Below, piece by piece: positions 1 through 6,052 of a DNA stretch of 9,159 nucleotides. The DNA comes from Candidatus Avelusimicrobium faecicola. Its GTDB lineage: Bacteria > Elusimicrobiota > Elusimicrobia > Elusimicrobiales > Elusimicrobiaceae. The position numbers and the translations under genes are program-made. The DNA lies in the NCBI GenBank assembly GCA_900540405.1, contig UQFW01000055.1, forward strand, positions 1-9,159, in the 5' to 3' direction. The notes under the pieces were generated by a model, which did not search any database, was not told the origin of the DNA, and was given only the letters and a program-made list of their open reading frames with translations. The stretch's first letter is position 1. Every line of letters begins with the position of its first letter.

Positions 1-40
1 CAAGGTTGAGACGAGAGTTCGATTCTCTTCGCCCGCTCCA
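1..40 (+). tRNA. tRNA-Gly, 3' part (5' part lies outside the window)
   Basis: The sequence folds as the last 41 or so positions of a tRNA. Bases 4-8 are the 3' arm of the anticodon stem, 9-12 a 4-base variable loop, 13-17 and 25-29 the T stem (with one G-U pair) around the loop TTCGATT, 30-36 the acceptor 3' arm CGCCCGC, 37 the discriminator T and 38-40 an encoded CCA. Position 1 would be anticodon base 36 (C). The U73 discriminator, the CGCCCGC acceptor arm (implying a GCGGGCG 5' arm) and CAAGG after the anticodon resemble bacterial tRNA-Gly. All Gly anticodons end in CC, so the isoacceptor cannot be told. Identity as glycine is an inference from resemblance. Confidence 0.85.
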
Positions 41-45
41 TTTAG

Positions 46-75
46 AAGACCCCCTGAAAAGGGGGTCTTTTTTTG
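46..75 (+). terminator. Intrinsic terminator of tRNA-Gly
   Basis: A 10-bp stem (46-55 with 60-69, core CCCCC/GGGGG) closed by a GAAA tetraloop runs straight into a T tract (68-74), five bases after the tRNA CCA end. This is a textbook Rho-independent terminator for the tRNA transcript. Confidence 0.9.
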
Positions 76-325
76 TGTACTATTTTGGCGCGGGTGGCCG
101 GGAATACTTGTATGGAAAGCCCTGAAAAGGGGGTTTTTTGTATGTATCTGCAAATGCGTTCTGCCGTCAACGCGGTATAAAAAGGGGGTCTTTTTTTGTG
201 TGCCATTTTGGCGCGGGGTACGCAACCCCAATCCCTGCGCAACCTGCAAAGACGGCCTTTTATCCTTTTGCAAATCAACCCATCTGCCGCCCGAACTTGA
301 AAAGGCGGCCTTTTTATTTTTCCCC
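55..325 (+). repeat. Degenerate tandem repeat (period about 120-123 bp) built of terminator-like segments
   Basis: The 348 bases between tRNA-Gly and the ankyrin gene hold no credible gene but are internally repetitive. Bases 58-94 and 181-217 agree at 35 of 37 positions by eye, 123 bp apart. Bases 122-155 and 244-275 form a second, more diverged pair at 120-122 bp spacing, and TCTGCCG recurs at 160-166 and 283-289. A partial third unit starts near 298. Each unit carries G-rich plus T-run segments (61-74, 129-139, 184-197, 304-320) resembling the 3' half of the tRNA-Gly terminator. Only the first keeps the full hairpin; the one at 119-139 keeps about 4 bp, and that at 184-197 has lost its 5' arm. 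Frames open through the block encode the repeat itself and have no coding character. Confidence 0.75.
286..320 (+). terminator. Weak terminator-like hairpin in the last repeat unit
   Basis: GCCGCC (286-291) pairs with GGCGGC (304-309) across a 12-base loop and is followed by a T-rich tract (311-320). It could catch read-through on the plus strand after the decayed copies upstream, but the loop is long and no known plus-strand transcript other than tRNA-Gly needs it. Confidence 0.45.
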
Positions 326-340
326 GCACTTAAAATAAAC

Positions 341-366
341 ACCCGGCCTTTATAACAGGGCCGGGT
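341..366 (-). terminator. Terminator after the ankyrin gene, possibly bidirectional
   Basis: An 8-bp GC-rich stem (ACCCGGCC at 341-348 with GGCCGGGT at 359-366) lies 22 bases past the stop of the ankyrin-repeat gene. Read on the minus strand it is followed by GTTTATTTTA; read on the plus strand by ATTTTTG. It can therefore end the minus-strand tilS-murE-murD-ankyrin group and also stop any plus-strand read-through from the tRNA side. Confidence 0.75.
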
Positions 367-388
367 ATTTTTGTTGGATAAAAAACAC

Positions 389-1177
389 TTAACTGTTCAA
401 AAAATTACGCAGTAAAATACGCAAATTGCGCGTGCGGCTTTCGCTTTCTTGCTGTTGGACTTCTTTTATTTTTTCATACGCCAGGCGGGCGCGCAATTCT
501 TGGGCTAACTCCAGCGGGGTGCGCCCGGCGCCGTCCCGCAGGAAAACCACATACGGCTCCCCATGCAAAAAGCGCGCCAGCAGCGTGAGCGCCTCGGGCG
601 AATGCCCGGTGCATTGGCGCACCAATAAATGCACGGCCGTTTCGCCGGATACCGCTTTGCGGCACAAATCCGCATTTTTAGTTAAATATAGGAAAGCCAC
701 CTCGTAGCGGCGGGCTTTTACCTGGTACATCAGCGGGGTTTCGCCCCGGAGGTCCCCGGCGTTCATCAGCGCCGTCCGAAACGCCCGCGAATCAAACACG
801 TCTTCTTGCGGGGCGCCCTCGTGCAAGCGCAAGCGGGAGTATGTTTTCATCAGCGCAAGCGCCGTATTATAATCCGCCGCCCAGTGGAAAGCATTACGCT
901 TAAACGAATCTTTTTGTTGAAATACGCGGGAATCGGGCAGGGTTTGGGCCAATTTTTCTATCAACGCCACATCCCCCCGGCGGCTGGCAGAAAGCAACAG
1001 GGTTTCTTCCCCTTCCCGGTAAGACAGCACCCGCCGCACCACCGCCGAAGGCGCACGCCCCTTTAATTGCATAAGCTCCGTACGCAAGCCCGCCAAAGCG
1101 GCGCCCTGCGGGGCCGCAAACGCGGGGGAAAGCAGACAAACCGTTGTTAAAACAAATAATATTTTGGTAAGTTTCAT
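389..1177 (-). CDS. Secreted/periplasmic ankyrin-repeat protein
   Basis: A 262-residue protein of unknown specific role. Residues 1-21 are a Sec signal peptide: Lys2 and Lys5, a hydrophobic core around 6-16, and an AFA-A cleavage site after Ala21. No lipobox cysteine sits at the cleavage site. The rest holds about five degenerate ankyrin repeats, near 56-82, 90-116 (with FHWAAD), 140-170 (RGETPLM), 176-205 (SGETAVHLL) and 214-240 (GAGRTPLELA). Such repeats form protein-binding surfaces; here the target would lie outside the cytoplasm. The C-terminus is Arg- and Leu-rich (248-258). It lies 76 bp downstream of murD on the same strand, with its own promoter candidate in that gap, so it may be both a member of the operon and separately expressed. 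AAAAGG very close to the ATG is the only ribosome-binding candidate. No enzyme domain is visible. The fold call is fairly sure; any link to the cell wall is only positional. Confidence 0.85.
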   Translation of the reverse strand: MKLTKILFVLTTVCLLSPAFAAPQGAALAGLRTELMQLKGRAPSAVVRRVLSYREGEETLLLSASRRGDVALIEKLAQTLPDSRVFQQKDSFKRNAFHWAADYNTALALMKTYSRLRLHEGAPQEDVFDSRAFRTALMNAGDLRGETPLMYQVKARRYEVAFLYLTKNADLCRKAVSGETAVHLLVRQCTGHSPEALTLLARFLHGEPYVVFLRDGAGRTPLELAQELRARLAYEKIKEVQQQESESRTRNLRILLRNFLNS

Positions 1178-1219
1178 AACCTTTTCCGGTGGGAGACTTT
1201 TTCAAAAAGCCTATACTTC

Positions 1220-1248
1220 TTTATAACATTTCTGCGCCGGAAAGGAAA
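1220..1248 (-). promoter_or_regulatory. Candidate extended -10 promoter for the ankyrin gene
   Basis: On the minus strand a TATAAA hexamer (1225-1220) is preceded by TG plus one base (1228-1226), an extended -10, with TTTCCT 17 bases upstream (1248-1243) as a weak -35. The start would lie near 1213, giving a leader of about 35 bases. It sits in the 76-bp gap after murD, where no terminator is evident. Confidence 0.45.
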
Positions 1249-1253
1249 GGGGG

Positions 1254-2639
1254 CTAATTTTTGCCGTCTGTGCGGGCGGCAAAAACCAGCGCATTGATGA
1301 GTTGTTTGAATACTTGGCCGCGGTGTTCAAAGCTCTTAAATTGGTCAAAAGAGGAACACGCCGGGGATAACAACACTACGTCCCCTTTTTGGGCGTTTGC
1401 AAACGCATATTCCGCCGCGCGTTTCAGGTCAAAACAGCGCGTAAGCGGGAATCCGGCCAAATCTTTTTCTATTTTATCCATAGCCTCCCCAATGGTTAAA
1501 ACCTGTTTACAGCGCGTTTTTAAGTACGGCAAAAGCTCCGTATACGGGAACCCTTTATCGCGCCCGCCCAAAATCAGCCAAATATGTTTGGCCGCCGGAA
1601 AAGATTTTAAGGCCGTGACGGTAGAATCCACATTGGTTGCCTTGGAATCGTTTACATAAGTGACCCCACGGTGATACGCAAATTGTTCTATGCGGTGTTC
1701 CATGGCGGTAAAGCGGTCAAACACGCTTTGCACGGTAGCGGCAGGAACGCCTGCCTCCAACGCCATTAAAGCGGCGGCCATGGCGTTTTCCACATTATGA
1801 ATACCTTTCAAATGGGGCGGGCGAAGTTGGTGCCCGGCGCTGAAAATCATTTCATCCCCGTCAAAAAATACGTCCGTTTTGAGCAGGTGTTTCGGGTGGG
1901 TGGAAAAAGCGAACACTTCGCTAGGGGCCTTTTGCGCCGCTTGGGCGCAGGCGGTGTCTGCCCCGTTCAAAACCAGTACATCTTTTTCACGCTGGTTCTT
2001 AAAAATGCGCATTTTGGCCTTGATGTAATTTTTTAAGCCGCCGTGGTGGTCCAAATGGTCCGGGGTCACATTTAATAGGCACGCATATTGCGGGCGGAAA
2101 TAGGTGCTGTCTTCCAACTGATAACTGGAAACTTCTATCACCAAATTATCCCCGGGTTTTAACTCCGGCACAATCAAAGATACCGGCGTGCCGATATTGC
2201 CGCACACAAACACGCGGGCCCCACGGCCCGATTGACGGCAGTGTTCGTCCAAAATTTCGCCCAGTAAAGCGGTGGTGGTGGTTTTGCCGTTGGTACCTGT
2301 GACCGCAAACACGCGCACCCCTTTGGGCATAAAAGCCAGGGCGGTTTCCAACTCGCTAAACACCGGGATTTTGCGTTTTTTACATTCCAGCAAAACCGGG
2401 CTTTTGGGGAAAATGCCCGGGCTTTTAACTATAAAATCACTTTGAAAAACCGCTTGCGTGTGTCCGCCGGTTTCCACCCGCACCCCGGCCGGAAGTTTTA
2501 ATAAAGCGGGCTCTTGGATAGCGGTTTCTTCGCTAATCAGCACTTCATAGCCGTTATCGGCCAATAACTGCGCCACGGCGCGGCCGCTTTTACCCAGCCC
2601 GATAATACACGCTTTTTTATATTTATTTTTGCGAAACAT
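1254..2639 (-). CDS. murD: UDP-N-acetylmuramoyl-L-alanine:D-glutamate ligase (MurD)
   Basis: This cytoplasmic ATP-dependent ligase adds D-glutamate to UDP-MurNAc-L-Ala in peptidoglycan precursor synthesis. At 461 residues it is full length for the family. Domain 1 (about 1-100) begins with the nucleotide-binding motif GLGKSG (14-19). The central ligase domain has the P-loop GTNGKTTT (115-122), SSYQLE (171-176), NVTPDHLDHH (190-199), the Lys-rich KAKMRIF segment (207-213) that supplies the carbamylated lysine in the family, and HNVENAMAA (281-289). The C-terminal domain shows EHRIE (314-318), NDSKATN (330-336), GGRDKG (358-363) and LSPACSSFDQF (424-434). All expected signatures are present. 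The ATG at 2639 lies inside the end of murE (17-bp overlap) and follows AAGGA six bases upstream, so translation is probably coupled. The stop is TAG, and no terminator separates it from the ankyrin gene. Confidence 0.97.
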   Translation of the reverse strand: MFRKNKYKKACIIGLGKSGRAVAQLLADNGYEVLISEETAIQEPALLKLPAGVRVETGGHTQAVFQSDFIVKSPGIFPKSPVLLECKKRKIPVFSELETALAFMPKGVRVFAVTGTNGKTTTTALLGEILDEHCRQSGRGARVFVCGNIGTPVSLIVPELKPGDNLVIEVSSYQLEDSTYFRPQYACLLNVTPDHLDHHGGLKNYIKAKMRIFKNQREKDVLVLNGADTACAQAAQKAPSEVFAFSTHPKHLLKTDVFFDGDEMIFSAGHQLRPPHLKGIHNVENAMAAALMALEAGVPAATVQSVFDRFTAMEHRIEQFAYHRGVTYVNDSKATNVDSTVTALKSFPAAKHIWLILGGRDKGFPYTELLPYLKTRCKQVLTIGEAMDKIEKDLAGFPLTRCFDLKRAAEYAFANAQKGDVVLLSPACSSFDQFKSFEHRGQVFKQLINALVFAARTDGKN

Positions 2640-4086
2640 ACTTTTCCTTCAGCCACGCGCGGGCCGTTTCTTGGTCCGAAAAGTGGCGTTTTTCCGTGCC
2701 GATAATTTGGTAATCTTCGTGCCCTTTCCCGGCGATAATTACAATATCCTGCGGGCGGGCCGTTTCCAACGCACTGCGGATAGCTTGGGCGCGGTCCGGC
2801 TGTAAAGTATAATTGGTGCAACCCTGCATCCCTTGCAAAATATCGTCAAAAATCTGCCGCGGGTCTTCCCGGCGGGGGTTATCGTTCGTTAAAAAGACCC
2901 AATCACTATGCGTGCAAGCCGTGCGGCCCATCAGCGGGCGTTTGGTGCGGTCACGCTCCCCCCCGCAACCGAAAACGGTTATCACGCGCCCTTGTTTGAA
3001 CCGCTCCACCACCTCATACGCCCGGCGGAGGGATTCATCCGTATACGCAAAATCCACAAATACATAAAAATCCTGTCCGGCGCAAATTTGTTCCATTCTG
3101 CCGGGTACGCCGGGCAACGCGGCCAACCCTTCCAGGGCGGTGGTTTCGTCTATCCCTTGGCTCACGCACGCGGCAAACGCCGCCAGCGCGTTATACACAT
3201 TGTGCCGCCCCAACAGGCGGATTTTGCACGCGCGGCCGCCAATCTTAAACGCGGTGCCGTCCAATGTTTCCTGTATATCCGTGGCGGTATAATCCGCGGG
3301 ACTTTCCAGCCCGAAAGTTAAAACGCGCACATGGCCGTTTAATTCCTGCGCCAAACGGCGGCCGTACGGGTCGTCCGTATTAATCACCGCCGCACGGTTT
3401 TGTTTTTTATTGAGCGGATTAGTTAAATTTTCAAACAGTTTGCGCTTGGCATTAAAATAATTATCAAAAGTTAAGTGGTAATCCAAATGGTCGCGCTGTA
3501 AATTGGTAAAAACCGCCACATTAAAATCCATACACCGCACCCGCTGTTGGTCTAGCGCGTGGGAAGAAACTTCCATCACCAAATATTCACTCTGCCGGGC
3601 AACCATTTTGTGCATCAGCTTAAACAACGGCAACGCCGCCGGCGTGGTGTTGGGGGCGGCGCACTCCACCTGCCCGTTAATGCGGTAGTTGACCGTACCC
3701 AACGCGCTGACGCGCTTGCGGGCATGGGTTAAAATACTTTCCGTTAAATAGGCAATAGAGGTTTTGCCCTTGGTACCCGTTATGCCGATAATGTTGAGCT
3801 TATCCGACGGACGGCCGTAAAATTCGTACGCGGCCTCTGCCATATCGCGGTCAATATCGTCCGATTGGACATACAAAACCCCGTAATTTTGAGCCGTCGG
3901 AAAAGCGGAAACCACCATCACGGCTCCGTTTGCCACTGCTTGCGGAATAAACCGGTTGCCGTCCACGCGCGCGCCTTTGAGGGCAAAAAACACGCTGCCC
4001 GGGCGCACCGCGTTGGAATCAAACGTCAAATCCCGCACGTCCAGCCGGTTCAAATACGCTAATTGTAATATTTTACTGGTACCCAT
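2623..4086 (-). CDS. murE: UDP-MurNAc-tripeptide synthetase (MurE), probably meso-DAP adding
   Basis: MurE adds the third residue of the peptidoglycan stem peptide to UDP-MurNAc-L-Ala-D-Glu in the cytoplasm. The 487-residue length is normal. Visible motifs are the P-loop GTKGKTS (104-110), NTTPAALPL (146-154), EVSSHAL (172-178), FTNLQRDHLDYH (193-204), the NAKRKLF lysine segment (212-218), GRHNVYNALAA (293-303), GVPGRME (326-332), FGCGGERD (372-379), DNPRREDP (402-409) and GKGHEDYQ (453-460). DNPR together with GKGHE is the signature for meso-diaminopimelate rather than lysine. Three departures from consensus stand out: DSN (23-25) where DSR is usual, Lys106 for Asn in the P-loop, and VDFAYTDES (344-352) where VDYAHTPD is usual, replacing a conserved His by Tyr348. 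The ATG at 4086 has no Shine-Dalgarno sequence and an A/T-rich upstream stretch. It lies 42 bp after tilS and overlaps murD. Confidence 0.96.
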   Translation of the reverse strand: MGTSKILQLAYLNRLDVRDLTFDSNAVRPGSVFFALKGARVDGNRFIPQAVANGAVMVVSAFPTAQNYGVLYVQSDDIDRDMAEAAYEFYGRPSDKLNIIGITGTKGKTSIAYLTESILTHARKRVSALGTVNYRINGQVECAAPNTTPAALPLFKLMHKMVARQSEYLVMEVSSHALDQQRVRCMDFNVAVFTNLQRDHLDYHLTFDNYFNAKRKLFENLTNPLNKKQNRAAVINTDDPYGRRLAQELNGHVRVLTFGLESPADYTATDIQETLDGTAFKIGGRACKIRLLGRHNVYNALAAFAACVSQGIDETTALEGLAALPGVPGRMEQICAGQDFYVFVDFAYTDESLRRAYEVVERFKQGRVITVFGCGGERDRTKRPLMGRTACTHSDWVFLTNDNPRREDPRQIFDDILQGMQGCTNYTLQPDRAQAIRSALETARPQDIVIIAGKGHEDYQIIGTEKRHFSDQETARAWLKEKYVSQK

Positions 4087-4095
4087 ATTATGTAT

Positions 4096-4104
4096 ATGTT
4101 ATCA
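4096..4104 (-). promoter_or_regulatory. Candidate extended -10 element just upstream of murE
   Basis: On the minus strand TG-A-TAACAT (4104-4096) matches the extended -10 form, with TAACAT at 4 of 6 consensus bases. Only nine bases separate it from the ATG at 4086. If used, the transcript would begin within about 3 bases of the start codon. There is no -35 match. Support is weak, because the A/T-rich tilS-murE gap could produce this by chance. Confidence 0.25.
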
Positions 4105-4128
4105 AATTGAGCAGGGCCCGGGGCTAAA

Positions 4129-4863
4129 CTATTCTTTAGCGGCAAACAGTTCCTGTAATTGCGCGGCCATACCGGCCAAATGCGCGCGGATTTGCGGTTG
4201 TTTTTCTTCCAGCATAGGCAACAAACGCAAGCGAATCCAGTTGCGCGTAAAAGCATCATCCGCGTTGGTCTGGTCCGTCACGCAAGAAAGGCGGTTATGC
4301 TGTAAATACGCCTCCACCTCCGCCCGCGTAATACACAAAAGCGGCCGCACGATTTGCACCCCCACCGTAAGCGGCCGCGTGACGGGAATACCGCACAGCC
4401 CTTTGGCTTGCGTGCCGCGCAAGAGGTTAAGCAAAACGGTTTCGGCCTGGTCGTCTAAATGGTGGCCGAGGGCCACTTGGGTAGCGCCCCATTTTTTAGC
4501 CACTTGGGTAAGTGCCTGATAACGCCCCTTGCGCGCGGCGTGCTCCAAACTTAAACGGCCCTTTTCGGCCAGTTGGCGGGCATTGATTTTGCGCGCGAAA
4601 AATTCCACATTTAACTGCTTGCACAACTCCCGGCAGAAGGCTTGGTCGTTATCGGCCGCCGCGCCGCGCAAGGAGTGGTTTACATGCAGGGCCGCCAAAT
4701 CAAAATGTTTTTCCGCCGCCAAATAGCGCAAAAAATGCAACAGGCAAACGGAGTCCGGCCCGCCGGAAAGCCCCACCAAAACGCTATCCCCGCGCTTAAT
4801 AAATTGGCAGGCAAAAGCGCGCATGCGGGGCAGGACGGACGCATCAAAACTTTTTTTTGTCAT
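4129..4863 (-). CDS. tilS: tRNA(Ile)-lysidine synthetase (TilS), short form
   Basis: TilS is an ATP-pyrophosphatase that joins lysine to C34 of the tRNA-Ile with anticodon CAU, so that it reads AUA. The PP-loop SGGPDS (33-38) is followed by LHVNHSLRG (59-67), SLEHAARKGRY (105-115), GHHLDDQAETVLLNLLRGT (133-151), RPLL (173-176) and DQTNADDAFTRNWIR (197-211), the usual TilS order. SGGPDS and the absence of paired CxxC motifs argue against the related TtcA. At 244 residues it ends soon after the catalytic domain; longer relatives such as the E. coli enzyme (about 430 residues) have extra C-terminal tRNA-binding domains, absent here. The frame closes with a clean TAG and no remnant of those domains follows, so this looks like a naturally minimal enzyme rather than a frameshift. 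The ATG at 4863 lacks a close Shine-Dalgarno sequence. It is the first gene of the tilS-murE-murD group. Confidence 0.93.
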   Translation of the reverse strand: MTKKSFDASVLPRMRAFACQFIKRGDSVLVGLSGGPDSVCLLHFLRYLAAEKHFDLAALHVNHSLRGAAADNDQAFCRELCKQLNVEFFARKINARQLAEKGRLSLEHAARKGRYQALTQVAKKWGATQVALGHHLDDQAETVLLNLLRGTQAKGLCGIPVTRPLTVGVQIVRPLLCITRAEVEAYLQHNRLSCVTDQTNADDAFTRNWIRLRLLPMLEEKQPQIRAHLAGMAAQLQELFAAKE

Positions 4864-4870
4864 ATAAAAA

Positions 4871-4876
4871 AGTATA
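4871..4876 (-). promoter_or_regulatory. Candidate -10 element for tilS
   Basis: TATACT on the minus strand lies seven bases before the tilS ATG (4863), in a 44-bp divergent gap. No convincing -35 is seen. If it is the real -10, the transcript would start at or next to the start codon. It overlaps the plus-strand TATAAT at 4873-4878, so the two promoters could exclude each other. Confidence 0.3.
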
Positions 4877-4878
4877 AT
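4873..4878 (+). promoter_or_regulatory. Candidate -10 element for the receiver gene
   Basis: A perfect TATAAT is placed 29 bases upstream of the receiver ATG, but the -35 region (around 4850-4855, a T run) fits poorly. A GGGGGA at 4894-4899, eight bases before the ATG, could serve as a Shine-Dalgarno sequence with one G-U pair. Confidence 0.4.
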
Positions 4879-4907
4879 AAATATACCACCTTTGGGGGAA
4901 ATACCTT

Positions 4908-5276
4908 ATGAAAAAAAGAATATTAATTATTGAAGACGAAACATCTATTGTGGAACTGCTTATGCTGGTGCTTATGCGCGAAGGGTACGAAGTAAAATCC
5001 TGCCAGAGCGGGCGCGAAGCGGTGGCCATGGTAAAAGAATTTCATCCGCATTTGATTTTGCTGGATGTGATGTTGCCCGGTATGGACGGAGCCTCTATTG
5101 TAAGAGTGCTGAGCGACGACGAACAACTGGGCTCTATCCCGGTGATTGTCACCTCTGCGTTGGCGGAATCCCAAAAATTATTTGCCACCTATCCGCAGGT
5201 CAAAGATTTTTGCATGAAACCCTTTGTACTTAAAGACCTTATCATTAAAGTCAAACAAGCCATTGGGGATTTATAA
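4908..5276 (+). CDS. Single-domain response regulator (CheY-like receiver)
   Basis: A 122-residue receiver domain with no output domain. The acidic pocket is Glu9-Asp10, the phospho-acceptor is Asp53 in LLDVMLPGMDG (51-61), the switch residue is Thr82 (VTSA), and the conserved lysine is Lys104 in MKPF. The set of catalytic residues is therefore complete and phosphorylation is expected. Proteins of this type act by protein-protein contact, in chemotaxis, in phosphorelays or on other regulators. No histidine kinase or effector lies in the window, so the partner is unknown. The gene is monocistronic: divergent from tilS across 44 bp and closed by a strong terminator at 5317-5353. It is the only protein-coding gene on the plus strand here. 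Confidence 0.93.
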   Translation: MKKRILIIEDETSIVELLMLVLMREGYEVKSCQSGREAVAMVKEFHPHLILLDVMLPGMDGASIVRVLSDDEQLGSIPVIVTSALAESQKLFATYPQVKDFCMKPFVLKDLIIKVKQAIGDL

Positions 5277-5316
5277 GCCAAACCTTTGTAAAAATCCGCA
5301 TTAATAAGGATATGAA

Positions 5317-5353
5317 ACACCCCGCTTGCTACAAACAAGCGGGGTGTGTTTTT
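5317..5353 (+). terminator. Strong terminator between the convergent receiver and birA genes
   Basis: A perfect 12-bp stem (5317-5328 with 5336-5347, core ACCCCGCTTG/CAAGCGGGGT) with a 7-base loop is followed on the plus strand by GTTTTTC. On the minus strand it is followed by TTTCATAT, a weaker tail, so it probably ends the receiver transcript and may also stop birA transcription from the other side. Confidence 0.9.
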
Positions 5354-5368
5354 CAATATCAGCAAAAA

Positions 5369-5959
5369 CTAACAAACGGAGCGTTCCCATTCGCTGTACC
5401 GGCGCCAAAAATGCTCCAGCACCGCTTCCAATACAATTTCTTTCAGCACTTCCTGCCCTACCAACTGTTTCACGCTCACAGCCGTATCTTTCAGGCTGGC
5501 GGGAAGGCGGTTGTTCACGTTCAAACCAACCCCCACCACCATCCAATCGGTTTTGTCTTCTTTGGCGGAAGTTTCAATCAAAATGCCGCAAATCTTCTTC
5601 CATTTTTTGGTTTTAGGCTCCCACGCCAACACATCATTGGGCGCTTTGATTTTGGTTTTCATTTCAAACAAATCTTCTAGCGCACCGCTGACGGCTTGGG
5701 CCACTTTAAGACTGAAACTGCTGTTGCGCCGCGGGTGTACCGTGGGGCGTAAAATAAGTGAAAAATAGACGCCGCCTTCTTCGGAGCTGAAAGTGCGGTC
5801 AAACTGGCCGCGGCCACCCGTTTGGCGGCACGCCAGAACCAGCGTATTGGCTTCCTGCCCGTCTTGGGCGAGTTCCTTGGCCACATTATTGGTGCTGTCG
5901 GTCAGCTCCAGGCCAATTACTTTTTGTACGGCTTGTAAAGGGAGGGTAATTTCTTCCAT
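5369..5959 (-). CDS. birA: Biotin-[acetyl-CoA-carboxylase] ligase, no DNA-binding domain
   Basis: The enzyme activates biotin as biotinyl-AMP and transfers it to a lysine of biotin carrier proteins, such as that of acetyl-CoA carboxylase. Motifs in order: DSTN (21-24), RQTGGRGQFDRTF (45-57, the adenylate-binding glycine-rich loop), GGVYFSLIL (62-70), KAPNDV (105-110, where KWPND is commoner), KICGILIET (122-130) with the conserved Lys122, and VGVGLNVN (142-149). At 196 residues it is a group I ligase: the N-terminal helix-turn-helix of E. coli-type BirA is absent, and the C-terminal SH3-like domain is very short or missing. It should therefore be an enzyme only, not a biotin-operon repressor. 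The ATG at 5959 has no clear Shine-Dalgarno sequence. It converges on the receiver gene and lies 118 bp downstream of uvrB. Confidence 0.93.
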   Translation of the reverse strand: MEEITLPLQAVQKVIGLELTDSTNNVAKELAQDGQEANTLVLACRQTGGRGQFDRTFSSEEGGVYFSLILRPTVHPRRNSSFSLKVAQAVSGALEDLFEMKTKIKAPNDVLAWEPKTKKWKKICGILIETSAKEDKTDWMVVGVGLNVNNRLPASLKDTAVSVKQLVGQEVLKEIVLEAVLEHFWRRYSEWERSVC

Positions 5960-5965
5960 ATTTAT

Positions 5966-5974
5966 ATTTTACCA
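5966..5974 (-). promoter_or_regulatory. Candidate extended -10 promoter for birA
   Basis: On the minus strand TG-G-TAAAAT (5974-5966) ends six bases before the ATG. TAAAAT matches 5 of 6 consensus bases and the TG is in the extended position; no -35 is apparent. The expected start point is at or next to the start codon, so the mRNA could be leaderless. Confidence 0.4.
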
Positions 5975-6052
5975 ATTTCCGGCCCCGGCGCGCAGTGCTT
6001 GGCAGGGGTTGCCCCCCAAACGCGGCCTTTTACCGGGCGGGCCCGCTTGCCC

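Noticed and set aside
58..320. CRISPR-like array
   Set aside because: Repeat units of about 120 bp that are unequal and decayed, without short identical repeats and unique spacers, and no cas genes.
42..338. Open frames on both strands (42-329 minus, 138-338 plus), the first with repeated KKRPPF-like peptides
   Set aside because: The peptide repeats merely translate the DNA repeat and the terminator hairpin. There is no ribosome-binding site, domain or coding character.
1191..1215. Palindrome CTTTTTGAAAAAG as a murD terminator
   Set aside because: It has almost no GC in the stem and only a minimal loop, and no T run follows on the minus strand.
4087..4128. Frameshifted C-terminus of TilS
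   Set aside because: Only 42 bp separate the tilS stop from murE, too short for the missing domains, and the murE N-terminus is intact.
5312..5680. Plus-strand open frame across the terminator and antisense to birA
   Set aside because: It begins inside the terminator hairpin and is the shadow of a confidently identified gene.
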